64,000 nucleotides of DNA, taken from Loripinus fragilis (lineage: Eukaryota > Mollusca > Bivalvia > Lucinida > Lucinidae). Positions within the stretch are counted from its first letter, which is position 1. Every line of letters begins with the position of its first letter. The stretch lies in the NCBI GenBank assembly GCA_964019695.1, contig CAXHUL010000250.1, forward strand, positions 1,054,001 through 1,118,000, read 5' to 3'. The position numbers and the translations under genes were made by a program. Below the pieces are notes generated by a model. It was not told the DNA's origin. It made no database searches and saw nothing but the letters and a program-made list of their open reading frames with translations. Positions 47,647 to 59,455 of this stretch are shown here, piece after piece.

Positions 47647-47988
47647 ACTCTATCAGACACTCAATCAGACAGCGAATGCAGAAGTCTCTCTATCAGACAG
47701 CAGATGCAGGAAATACTCTATCAGACAGCGGATGCAGGAGTCTCTTTATCAGACAGCGGATGCAGAAGTATCTCTATCAGACAGCGGAGGCAGGAGTCTC
47801 TCTATCAGACAGCGGATGCAGAAGTCTCTCTATCAGACAGCGGATGCAGGAGTCTCTCTATCAGACAGCGGATGCGGGAGACACTCTATCAGACAGCGGA
47901 TGCAGAAGTCTCTCTATCAAACAGCGGATGCAGAAGTCTCTCTATCAGACAGCGGATGCAGAAGACACTCTATCAGATAGCGGCTGCA
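47647..47988 (+). repeat. Inverted satellite block 15 (beta-2 type)
   Basis: Copy of block 14 at +4,197. Confidence 0.95.
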
Positions 47989-50900
47989 TCTGATAGAGTG
48001 TCTCCTGCATCCGCTGTCTGATAAAGAGACTTCTGCACCCGCTGTCTGATAGAGAGACTTCTGCATCTGCTGTCTGATAGAGTGTCTCCTGCATCCGCTG
48101 TCTGATAGAGAGACTCCTGCATACGATGGCTGATAGAGTGTCTCCTGCATCCGCTGTCTGATAGAGAGACTCCTGCATCCGTTGGCTGATAGAGTGTCTC
48201 TTGCATCCCAGTCTGATAGAAAGTCCCCTGCATCCGCTGTCTGATAGAGTGTCTCATGCATCGGTGTCTGATAGAGAGACTTCTGCATCCGCTGTCTGAT
48301 AGAGTGTCTCCTGCATCGGTGTCTGATTGAGAGACTCCTGCATCCGCTGTCTGATAGAGTGTCTCCTGCCTCAGCTGTCTGATAGGGAGACTTCTGCATC
48401 CGCTGTCTGAAAGAGTGTCTCCTACATCCGCTATCTGATAGAGAGATTTCTGCATCCGCTGTCTGATAGAGTGTCTCCTGCATCCGCTGTCTGATTGAGA
48501 GACTCCTGCATCCGCTGTCTGATAGAGAGACTTTTGCATCCAATGTCTGATAGAGTGTCTCCTGTATCCGCTGTCTGATAGAATGTCTCCTGCATCCGCT
48601 GTCTGATAGAGAGACTCCTGCATCTGCTGGCTGATAGAGTGTCTCCTGCATCCCTAGTCTGATAGAGTGTCTCCTGCATCCGCTGTCTGATAGAGAGACT
48701 CCTGCATCCGCTGTCTGATAGAGTGTCTCCTGCATCCGCTGTCTAATAGAGAGACTTCTGCATCCACCGTCTGATAGAGTGTCTCCTGCATCCGCTGTCT
48801 GATAGAGAGACTTCTGCATCCGCTGTCTGATAGGGTGTCTCCTGCATCCGCTGTCTGATTGAGAGACACCTGCATCCGCTGTCTGATAGAGAGACTTCTG
48901 CATCCGCTGTCTGATAGAGTGTCTCCTGTATCCGCTGTCTGATAAGAGTGTCTCCTGCATCCACTGTCTGATAGAGAGACTTCTGCATCCGCTGTCTGAT
49001 AGAATGTCTCCTGCATTCGCTGTCTAATAGAGAGACTTCTGCATCCGCTGTCTGATAGATTGTCTCCTGCATCTGCTGTCTGATTGAGAGACTCCTGCAT
49101 CCGCTGTCTGAAAGAGAGACTTTTGCATACGCTGGCTGATAGAGTGTCTCCTGCATCCGCTGTCTGATAGAGATACTCCTGCATCCGTTGGCTGATAGAG
49201 TGTCTCTTGCATCCCAGTCTGATAGAAAGTCTCCTGCATCCGCTGTCTGATAGAGTGTCTCCTGCAACGGTGTCTGATAGAGAGACTTCTGCATCTGCTG
49301 TCTGATAGAGTGTCTCCTGCATCCGCTGTCTGATTGAGAGACTCCTGCATCCACTGTCTGATAGAGAGACTTTTGCATCCGATGTCTGATAGAGTGTTTC
49401 CTGTATCCGCTGTCTGATAGAATGATTCCTGCGTCTGTTGTCTGATAGATTGTCTCCTGCATCCGCTGTCTAATAGAGAGACTCCTGCATCTGCTGGCTG
49501 ATAGAGTGTCACCTGCATCCTAAGTCTGATAGAGTGTCTCCTGCGTCCGCTGTCTGATAGAGGGTCTCCTGCATCCGCTGTCTGATAAAGTGTCTCCTGC
49601 ATCCGCTGTCTGATAGAGAAACTTCTGCATCCGCTGTCTGATAGAATGTCTCCTGCATCCGCTGTCTGATAGAGAGACTTCTGCATCCGCTGTCTGATAG
49701 AGTGTCTCCTGCATCTGCTGTCTGATTCAGAGACTCCTGCATCAGCTGTCTGATAGAGAGACTTCTGCATCCGCTGTCTGATAGCGTGTCTCCTGTATCC
49801 GCTGTCTGATAAATGTGTCTCCTGCATCCACTGTCTGATAGTGAGACTTCTGCATCCGCTGTCTGATAGAATGTCTCCTGCATTCGCTGTCTAATAGAGA
49901 GACTTCTGCATCCGCTGTCTGATAGATTGTCTCCTGCATCTGCTGTCTGATTGAGAGACTCCTGCATCCGCTGTCTGAAAGAGAGACTTTTGCATCCGCT
50001 GTCTGATAGAGACACTCTTGCATCCGCTGTCTGATAACGTGTCTCCTGCATCCTCTGTCTGATAGAGAGACTCCTGCATCCGCTGGCTGATAGAGAGTCT
50101 CCTGCATCCGGAGTCTGATAGAGTGTCTCCTGCCTCAGCTGTCTGATAGGGAGACTTCTGCATCCGCTGTCTGAAAGAGTGTCTCCTACATCCGCTGTCT
50201 GATAGAGAGACTTCTGCATCCGCTGTCTGATAAAGTGTCTCCTGCATCCGCTGTCTGATTGAGAGATTCCTACATCCGCTGTCTGACCGAGGGACTTCTA
50301 CATCCGCTGTCTGATAGAGTGTCTGCTGAACCCGCTGTCTGATAGAGAGACTTCTGCATCCGCTGTCTGATAGAGTGTCTCCTGCATCCGCTGTCTGATA
50401 GAGAGACTTCTGCATCCGCTGTCTGAAAGAGTGTCTCCTGCATCTGCTGTCTGATAGAGAGACTCCTGCATCCGCTGGCTGATAGAGTGTCTCCTGCATC
50501 CTTAGTCTGATAGAGTGTCTCCTGCATCCTTAGTCTGATAGAGTGTCTCCTGCATCCGCTGTCTGATAGAGGGACTCCTGCATCCGCTGTATGATTGAGT
50601 GTCTCCTGCATCCGCTGTCAGATGGAAAGACTCCTGCATCCGCTGGCTGATAGAGTGTCTCCTTCATCCGCTGTCTGATAGAGTGTCTCCTGCATCCGCT
50701 GTCTGATAGAGAGACTCCTGCATCGGCTTGATGATAGAGTGTCTCCTGCATCCGCTGTCTGATATAGTGTGTCCTGCATCCGCGGTCTGATAGAGAGACT
50801 CCTGCATCCGTTGGCTGATAGAGTGTCTCCTGCATCCGCAGTCTGATAGAAAGTCTCCTGCATCCGCTGTCTGATAGAGTTTCTCCTGCATCCGCTGTTT

Positions 50901-51928
50901 GATAGAGTGTCTCCTGCATCGGTGTCTGATAGAGAGACTTCTGCATCCGCTGTCTGATAGAGTGTCTCCTGCATCCGCTGTCTGATTGAGAGACTCCTAC
51001 ATCCGCTATCTGATAGAGAGACTTTTGCATCCGATGTCTGATAGAGTGTCTCCTGTATCCGCTGTCTGATAGAATGACTCCTGCATCCGCTGTCTGATTG
51101 AGTGTCTCCTGCATCTGCTGTCTGATAGAGTTACTCCTGCATCCGCTGTCTGATAGAGTGTCTCCTGCATCCGCTGTCTGATAGAGAGACTTCTGCATCC
51201 GCTGTCTGATAGGGTGTCTCCTGCATCCGCTGTCTGATTGAGAGACTCCTGCATCCGCTGTCTGATAGATTGTCTCCTGCATCAGTTGTCTGATAGAGAG
51301 ACTTTTGCATCCGCTGTATGATTGAGTGTCTCCTGCATCCGCTGTCTGATGGAAAGACTCCTGCATCTGCTGGCTGATAGAGTGTCTCCTTCATCCGCTG
51401 TCTGATAGAGTGTCTCCTGCATCCGCTGTCTGATAGAGAGACTCCTGCATCCGCTTGATGATAGAGTGTCTCCTGCATCCGCTGTCTGATATAGTGTGTC
51501 CTGCATCCGCTGTCTGATAGAGAGACTCCTGGATCCGCTGGCTGATAGAGTGTCTCCAGCATCCGCTGTCTGATAGAGAGACTTTTGCATCCGATGGCTG
51601 ATAGAGTGTCTCCTGCATCCGCAGTCTGATAGAGTGTCTCCTGCATCCACTGTCTGATAGAGGGACTCCTGCATCCGCTGTCTGATAGAGTGTCTCCTGC
51701 ATCCGCTGTCTGAAGGAGAGACTCCTGCATCCACTGGCTGATAGAGTGTCTCCTGCATCCGCTGTCTGATAGAAAGACTTCTGCATCCGTTTTCTGATAG
51801 AGTGTCTCCTGCATCTGCTGTCTGATAGAGAGACTTCTGCATCCACTGTGTGATAGAGTGTCTCCTGCATCTGCTGTCTTAAAGAGTGTCTCCTGCATCC
51901 GCTGTCTGATAGAGTGTCTCCTACATCC
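47989..51928 (-). repeat. Array segment between blocks 15 and 16
   Basis: About 141 monomers. Its first flank lacks one dimer relative to other beta-2 flanks (the GAGTTTTTCC and GCAATCGCTG units are missing near 48.05 kb). From about 49.42 kb it follows 13.51 kb onward at offset 35,909. GGATCC at 51531. Confidence 0.93.
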
Positions 51929-52268
51929 ACTCTATCAGACACTAAATCAGACAGCGAATGCAGAAGTCTCTCTATCAGTCAGCGGATGCAGGAAATACTC
52001 TATCAGACAGCGGATGCAGGAGTCTCTCTATCAAACAGTGGATGCAGAAGTATCTCTATCAGACAGCGGAGGCAGGAGTCTCTCTATCAGACAGCGGATG
52101 CAGAAGTCTCTCTATCAGACAGCGGATGCAGGAGTCTCTCTCTCAGACAGCGGATGCGGTAGACACTCTATCAGACAGCGGATGCAGAAGTCTCTCTATC
52201 AAACAGCGGATGCAGAGGTCTCTATCAGACAGCTGATGCAGAAGACACTCTATCAAACAGTGGCTGCA
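51929..52268 (+). repeat. Inverted satellite block 16 (alpha type)
   Basis: Copy of block 5 at +35,909. Private changes: CACTAAATCAG at the left edge and CTCTCTCTCAGAC near 52137-52147. Confidence 0.95.
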
Positions 52269-53495
52269 TCTGATAGAGTGTCTCCTGCATCCGCTGTCTG
52301 ATAGAAAGACTTCTGCATCCGCTGTCTGATAGAGTTTCTTCTGCATCCGCTGTCTGATTGAGAGACTCCTGCATCCGCTGTCTAATAGAGATACTTCTGC
52401 ATCTGCTGTCTGATAGAGTGTCTCCTGCATCCGCTGTCTGATAGAGAGACTCCTGCATCCTTTGGCTGATAGAGTGTCTCCTGCATCCGCAGTCTGATAG
52501 AAAGTCTCCTGCATCCGCTGTCTGATAGAGTTTGTCCTGCATCCGCTGTTTGATAGAGTGTCTCCTGCATCGGTGTCTGATAGGGAGACTTCTGCATCCG
52601 CTGTCTGATAGAGTGTCTCCTGCATCCGCTGTCTGATTGCCAGATTCCTGCATCCGCTGTCTGATAGAGAGACTCCTGCATCCTTTGGCTGATAGAGTGT
52701 CTCCTGCATCGGCAGTTTGATAGAAAGTCTCCTGCATCCGCTGTCTGATAGAGTTTGTCCTGCATCCGCTGTTTGATAGAGTGTCTCCTGTATCAGCTGT
52801 CTGATAGAATGACTCCTGCATCCGCTGTCTGATAGAGTGTCTCCTGCATCCGCTGTCTGATAGAGAGACTTTTGCATCCGCTGTATGATTGAGTGTCTCC
52901 TGCATCCGCTGTCTGATGGAAAGACTCCTGCATCCGCTGGCTGATAGAGTGTCTCCTTCATCCGCTGTCTGATATAGTGTCTCCTGCATCCGCTGTCTGA
53001 TAGAGAGACTCCTGCATCCGCTTGATGATAGAGTGTCTCCTGCATCCGCTGTCTGATATAGTGTGTCCTGCATCCGCTGTCTGATAGAGAGACTCCTGGA
53101 TCCGCTGGCTGATAGAGTGTCTCCAGCATCCGCTGTCTGATAGAGAGACTTTTGCATCCGATGGCTGATAGAGTGTCTCCTGCATCCGCAGTCTGATAGA
53201 GTGTCTCCTGCATCCACTGTCTGATAGAGGGACTCCTGCATCCGCTGTCTGATAGAGTGTCTCCTGCATCCGCTGTCTGAAGGAGAGACTCCTGCATCCA
53301 CTGGCTGATAGAGTGTCTCCTGCATCCGCTGTCTGATAGAGAGACTTCTGCATCCGTTTTCTGATAGAGTGTCTCCTGCATCTGCTGTCTGATAGAGAGA
53401 CTTCTGCATCCACTGTGTGATAGAGTGTCTCCTGCATCTGCTGTCTTAAAGAGTGTCTCCTGCATCCGCTGTCTGATAGAGTGTCTCCTGCATCC
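52269..53495 (-). repeat. Array segment between blocks 16 and 17
   Basis: About 44 monomers, with type-I flank and the GATTGCCAG and CCTTTGGCTG variants; GGATCC at 53098, 398 bp before block 17. Confidence 0.93.
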
Positions 53496-53835
53496 ACTCT
53501 ATCAGACACTCAATCAGACAGCGAATGCAGAAGTCTCTCTATCAGTCAGCGGATGCAGGAAATACTCTATCAGACAGCGGATGCAGGAGTCTCTCTATCA
53601 AACAGTGGATGCAGAAGTATCTCTATCAGACAGCGGAGGCAGGAGTCTCTCTATCAGACAGCGGATGCAGAAGTCTCTCTATCAGACAGCGGATGCAGGA
53701 GTCTCTCTATCAGACAGCGGATGCGGTAGACACTCTATCAGACAGCGGATGCAGAAGTCTCTCTATCAAACAGCGGATGCAGAGGTCTCTATCAGACAGC
53801 TGATGCAGAAGACACTCTATCAAACAGTGGCTGCA
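53496..53835 (+). repeat. Inverted satellite block 17 (alpha type)
   Basis: Copy of block 16 at +1,567, but with CCTGCATCC in the left loop and CACTCAATCAG at the edge, as in the common form. Confidence 0.95.
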
Positions 53836-55230
53836 TCTGATAGAGTGTCTCCTGCATCCGCTGTCTGATAGAAAGACTTCTGCATCCGCTGTCTGATAGA
53901 GTTTCTTCTGCATCCGCTGTCTGATTGAGAGACGCCTGCATCCGCTGTCTAATAGAGATACTTCTGCATCTGCTGTCTGATAGAGTGTCTCCTGCATCCG
54001 CTGTCTGATAGAGAGTCTCCTGCATCCTTTGGCTGATAGAGTGTCTCCTGCATCCGCAGTCTGATAGAAAGTCTCCTGCATCCGCTGTCTGATAGAGTTT
54101 GTCCTGCATCCGCTGTTTGATAGAGTGTCTCCTGCATCGGTGTCTGATAGGGAGACTTCTGCATCCGCTGTCTGATAGAGTGTCTCCTGCATCCGCTGTC
54201 TGATTGCCAGATTCCTGCATCCGCTGTCTGATAGAGAGACTCCTGCATCCTTTGGCTGATAGAGTGTCTCCTGCATCCGCAGTTTGATAGAAAGTCTCCT
54301 GCATCCGCTGTCTGATAGAGTTTGTCCTGCATCCGCTGTTTGATAGAGTGTCTCCTGTATCAGCTGTCTGATAGAATGACTCCTGCATCCGCTGTCTGAT
54401 AGAGTGTCTCCTGCATCCGCTGTCTGATAGAGAGACTCCTGCATCTGCTGGCTGATAGAGTGTCTCCTGCATCCCTAGTCTGATAAAGTGTCTCCTGCAT
54501 CTGCTGTCTAATAGAGAGACTTCTGCATCCGCTGTCTGATAGATTGTCTCCTGCATCCGCTGTCTCATTGAGAGACTCCTGCATCCGCTGTCTGAAAGAG
54601 AGACTTCTCCATCCGCTGTCTGAAAGAGAGACTCCTGCATCCGCTGTCTGATAGAGTGTCTCCTGCATCCGCTGTCTGATAGAGAGACTCCTGCATCCGC
54701 TGTATGACTGAGTGTCTCCTGCATCCGCTGTCTAATGGAGAGACTCCTGCATCCGCTGGCTGATAGAGTGTCTCATTCATCCGCTGTCTGATAGAGAGAC
54801 TCCTGCATCCGCTGGATGATAGAGTGTCTCCTGCATCCGCTGTCTGATATAGTGTGTCCTGCATCCGCTGTCTGATAGAGAGACTCCTGCATCCGCTGGC
54901 TGATAGAATGTCTCCTGCATCCGCTGTCTGATAGAGTGTCTCCTGCATCCACTGTCTGATAGAGGGACTTCTGCATCCGCTGTCTGATAGAGTGTCTCCT
55001 GCATCCGCTGTCTGTCGGAGAGACTCCTGCATCCACTGGCTGATAGAGTGTCTCCTGCATCCGCTGTCTGATAGAGAGACTTCTGCATCCGTTTTCTGAT
55101 AGAGTGTCTCCTGCATCTGCTGTCTGATAGAGAGACTTCTGCATCCACTGTGTGATAGAATGTCTCCTGCATCTGCTGTCTTATAGAGTGTCTCCTGCAT
55201 CCGCTGTCTGATAGAGTGTCTCCTGCATCC
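53836..55230 (-). repeat. Array segment between blocks 17 and 18
   Basis: About 50 monomers, a join of the 1,567-bp repeat (to about 54.43 kb) and the copy of 24.68-25.48 kb (offset 29,752). No GGATCC at the usual distance; the site reads CTGCATCC. Confidence 0.93.
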
Positions 55231-56980
55231 ACTCTATCAGACACTCAATCAGACAGCGAATGCAGAAGTCTCTCTATCAGACAGCGGATGCAGGAAACAC
55301 TCTATCAGACAGCGGATGCAGGAGTCTCTTTATCAGACAGCGGATGCAGAAGTATCTCTATCAGACAGCGGAGGCAGGAGTCTCTCTATCAGACAGCGGA
55401 TGCAGAAGTCTCTCTATCAGACAGCGGATGCAGGAGTCTCTCTATCAGACAGCAGATGCGGGAGACACTCTATCAGACAGCGGATGCAGAAGTCTCTCTA
55501 TCAAACAGCGGATGCAGAAGTCTCTCTATCAGACAGCGGATGCAGAAGACACTCTATCAGATAGCGGCTGCATCTGATAGAGTGTCTCCTGCATCCGCTG
55601 TCTGATAGAGAGACTTCTGCACCCGCTGTCTGATAGAGTTTTTCCTGCATCCGCTGTCTGATTGAGAGACTCCTGCAATCGCTGTCTGATAGAGAGACTT
55701 CTGCATCTGCTGTCTGATAGAGTGTCTCCTGCATCCGCTTCTTATAGAGAGACTCCTGCATACGATGGCTGATAGATTGTCTCCTGCATCCGCTGTCTGA
55801 TAGAGAGACACCTGCATCCGTTGGCTGATAGAGTGTCTCTTGCATCCCAGTCTGATAGAAAGTCCCCTGCATCCGCTGTCTGATAGAGTGTCTCCTGCAT
55901 CTGTGTCTGATAGAGAGACTTCTGCATCCGCTGTCTGATAGAGTGTCTCCTGCATCCGCTGTCTGATTGAGAGACTCCTGCATCCGCTGTCTGATAGAGT
56001 GTCTCCTGCCTCAGCTGTCTGATAGGGAGACTTCTGCATCCGCTGTCTGAAAGAGTGTCTCCTGCATCCGCTGTCTGATTCAGAGACTCCTGCATCCGCT
56101 GTCTGATAGAGAGACTTTTGCATCCGATGACTGATAGAGTGTCTCCTGTATCCGCTGTCTGATAGAATGACTTCTGCCTCCGCTGTCTGATAGAATGTCT
56201 CCTGCATCTGCTGTCTGATAGAGAGACTCCTGCATCTGCTGGCTGATAAAGTGTCTCCTGCATCACTAGTCTGATAGAGTGTCTCCTGCATCCGCTGTCT
56301 GATAGAGAGACTTCTGCATCGGCTGTCTGATAGAGTGTCTCCTGCATCCGCTGTCTAATAGAGAGACTTCTGCATCCACTGTCTGATAGAGTGTCTTCTG
56401 CATGCGCTGTCTGATAGAGAGACTTCTGCATCCGCTGTCTGATAGGGTGTCTCCTGCATCCGCTGTCTGATTGAGAGACACCTGCATTCGCTGTCTGATA
56501 GAGAGACTTCTGCATCCGCTGTCTGATAGAGTGTCTCCTGTATCCGCTGTCTGATAAGAGTGTCTCCTGCATCCACTGTCTGATAGAGAGACTTCTGCAT
56601 CCGCTGTCTGATAGAATGTCTACTGCATTCGCTGTCTAATAGAGAGACTTCTGCATCCGCTGTCTGATAGATTGTCTCCTGCATCTGCTGTCTGATTGAG
56701 AGACTCCTGCATCCGCTGTCTGAAAGAGAGACTTTTGCATCCGCTCTCTGATAAAAAGACTCCTTCATCCGCTGTCTGATAACGTGTCTCCTGCATCCTC
56801 TGTCTGATAGAGAGACTCCTGCATCCGCTGGCTGATAGAGGGTCTCCTGCATCCGGTGTCCGATAGAGTGTCTCCTGCCTCAGCTGTCTGATAGGGAGAC
56901 TTCTGCATCCGCTGTCTGAAAGGGTGTCTCCTACATCCGCTGTCTGATAGAGAGACTTCTGCATCCGCTGTCTGAAAGTG
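54410..56980. repeat. 2.57-kb segmental duplicate of 24.66-27.23 kb
   Basis: Offset 29,752 bp throughout, covering block 18 (copy of block 8) and its flanks. Conceptual translations of the two copies differ at only scattered residues. The match fades near 56.98 kb, where this copy has a shortened unit (CTGAAAGTGTCTCC). Confidence 0.9.
55231..55572 (+). repeat. Inverted satellite block 18 (beta-3 type)
   Basis: Copy of block 8 at +29,752 and of block 6 at +37,028. Confidence 0.95.
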
Positions 56981-57942
56981 TCTCCTGCATCCGCTGTCTG
57001 ATTGAGAGATTCCTACATCCGCTGTCTGACCGAGGGACTTCTACATCCGCTGTCTGATAGAGTGTCTGCTGCACCCGCTGTCTGATAGAGAGACTTCTGC
57101 ATCCGCTGTCTGATAGAGTGTCTCCTGCATCCGCTGTCTGATAGAGAGACTTCTGCATCCGCTGTCTGATAGAGTGTCTCCTGCATCCGCTGTCTGATAG
57201 AGAGACTTCTGCATCCGCTGTCTGATAGAAAGTCTCCTGCATCCTTAGTCTGATAGAGTGTCTCCTGCATCCTTAGTCTGATAGAGTGTCTCCTGCATCC
57301 GCTGTCTGATAGAGGGACTCCTGCATCCGCTGTATGATTGAGTGTCACCTGCATCCGCTGTCTGATGGAAAGACTCCTGCATCCGCTGGCTGATAGAGTG
57401 TCTCCTTCATCCGCTGTCTGATAGAGTGTCTCCTGCATCCGCTGTCTGATAGAGAGAATCCTGCACCCGCTGTCTGATAGAGAGACTTCTGCATCCACTG
57501 TCTGATAGTGTCTCCTGCATCCGCTGTCTGATAGAGAGACTTCTGCATCCGCTGTCTGATAGAGTGTCTCCTGCATCCGCTGTCTGAAAGAGAGACTTCT
57601 GCATCCGCTGTCTGATAGAGTGTCTCCTGCATCCTTAGTCTGATAGAGTGTCTCCTGCATCCTTAGTCTGATAGAGTGTCTCCTGCATCCGCTGTCTGAT
57701 AGAGGGACTCCTGCATCCGCTGTCTGATTGAGAGTCTCCTGCATCCACTGTCTGATGGAAAGACTCCTGCATCAGCTGGCTGATAGAGTGTCTCCTTCAT
57801 CCGCTGTCTGATAGAGTGTCTCCTGCATCTGCTGTCTGATAGAGAGACTTCTGCATCCACTGTGTGATAGAGTGTCTCCTGCATCTGCTGTCTTATAGAG
57901 TGTCTCCTGCATCCACTGTCTGATAGAGTGTCTCCTGCATCC
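55573..57942 (-). repeat. Array segment between blocks 18 and 19
   Basis: About 85 monomers. After about 57 kb it has several short units (GATAGTGTCTCC near 57505 and CTGAAAGTGTC near 56974) and repeated CATCCTTAGTCTG pairs near 57.24, 57.63 and 57.66 kb. It is less clearly a copy of any other part of the window. Confidence 0.92.
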
Positions 57943-58200
57943 ACTCTATCAGACACTCAATCAGACAGCGAATGCAGAAGTCTCTCTATCAGTCAGCGGA
58001 TGCAGGAAATACTCTATCAGACAGCGGATGCAGAGGTCTCTCTATCAGACAGCGGATGCATGAGTCTCTCTATCAGACAGCGGACGCGGGAGACACTCTA
58101 TCAGACAGCGGATGCAGAAGTCTCTCTATCAAACAGCGGATGCAGAAGTCTCTCTATCAGACAGCTGATGCAGAAGACACTCTATCAGACAGTGGCTGCA
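57943..58200 (+). repeat. Inverted satellite block 19 (alpha type, internally shortened)
   Basis: 258 bp, so about three monomers shorter than most blocks. The GTATCTC and CGGAGGCAGG monomers typical of the block centre are missing, while both junctions are kept. It has the alpha mark CAGTCAGCGG and a private GGACGCGGGAG. Confidence 0.94.
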
Positions 58201-59455
58201 TCTGATAGAGTGTCTCCTGCATCCGCTGTATGATAGAAAGACTTCTGCATCCGCTGTCTGATAGAGTTTCTCCTGCATCCGCTGTCTGATTGAGAGACTC
58301 TTGCATCCGCTGTCTAATAGAGAGACTTCTGCATCTGCTGTCTGATAGAGTGTCTCCTGCATCCGCCGTCTGATAGAGAGACTCCTGCATACGCTGGCTG
58401 ATAGAGTGTCTCCTGCATCCGCTATCCGATAGAGAGACTCCTGCATCCGTTGGCTGATAGAGTGTCTCCTGCATCCGCAGTCTGATAGAAAGTCTCCTGC
58501 ATCCGCTGTCTGATAGAGTTTCTCCTGCATCCGCTGTTTGATAGAGTGTCTCCTGCATCGGTGTCTGATAGAGAGACTTCTGCATCCGCTGTCTGATAGA
58601 GTGTCTCCTGCATCCGCTGTCTGATTGCCAGACTCCTGCATCCGCTGTCTGATAGAGAGACTTTTGCATCCGATGTCTGATAGAGTGTCTCCTGTATCCG
58701 CTGTCTGATAGAATGACTCCTGCATCTGCTGTCTTATAGAGTGTTTCCTGCATCCGCTGTCTGATAGAGAGAATCCCGCATCTGCTGGCTGATAGAGTGT
58801 CTCCTGCATCCCTAGACTGATAGAGTGTCTCCTGCATCCGCTGTCTGATAGAGAGACTTCTGCATCGGCTGTCTGATAGAGTGTCTCCTGCATCCGCTGT
58901 TTAATAGAGAGACTTCTGCATCCGCTGTCTGATAGAGTGTCTCCTGCATCCGCTGTCTAATAGAGAGACTTCTGCATCCGCTGTCTGATAGATTGTCTCC
59001 TGCATCCGCTGTCTCATTGAGAGACTCCTGCATCCGCTGTCTGAAAGAGAGACTTCTGCATCCGCTGTCTGATAGAGAGACTCCTGCATCCGCTGTCTGA
59101 TAGAGTGTCTCCTGCATCCGCTGTCTGATAGAGAGACTCTTGCATCCGCTGTCTGATAGAGAGACTTCTGCATCCGCTGTCTGATGGAGAGACTCCTGCA
59201 TCCGCTGGCTGATAGAGTGTCTCCTTCATCCGCTGTCTGATAGAGAGACTCCTGCATCCACTTGATGATAGAGTGTCTCCTGTATCCGCTGTCTGATAGA
59301 GAGACTTCTGCATCCGTTTTCTGAAAGAGTGTCTTCTGCATCTGCTGTCTGATAGAGAGACTTCTGCATCCACTGTGTGATAGAATGTTACCTGCATCTG
59401 CTGTCTTATAGAGTGTCTCCTGCATCCGCTGTCTGATAGAGTGTCTCCTGCATCC
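58201..59455 (-). repeat. Array segment between blocks 19 and 20
   Basis: About 45 monomers with type-I flank. The usual left flank of the next block is shortened: several monomers are missing between CACTTGATGATAG (near 59258) and CCGTTTTCTG (near 59315). Confidence 0.93.

Larger units (their letters stand above)
41076..49418. repeat. 4.2-kb head-to-tail tandem duplication
   Basis: Copy 1 is about 41,076-45,272 and copy 2 about 45,273-49,418. Offset is 4,197 bp through block 14/15, then 4,141 after copy 2 loses 56 bp (one dimer) near 48.05 kb, then 4,145 because copy 1 lacks 4 bases near 44609 (CTAATAGACTTC). Both breakpoints fall within the same phrase, GCTGTCTGATAGAATG, as for unequal exchange between monomers. 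Confidence 0.9.
51301..54435. repeat. 1,567-bp head-to-tail tandem duplication
   Basis: Copy 1 about 51,301-52,867, copy 2 about 52,868-54,435, meeting at CTTTTGCATCCGCTGTATG. Each copy carries one alpha block (16, 17). The period is one base short of 56 monomers. Copy 2 switches near 54.43 kb to sequence matching 24.68 kb onward. Confidence 0.9.
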
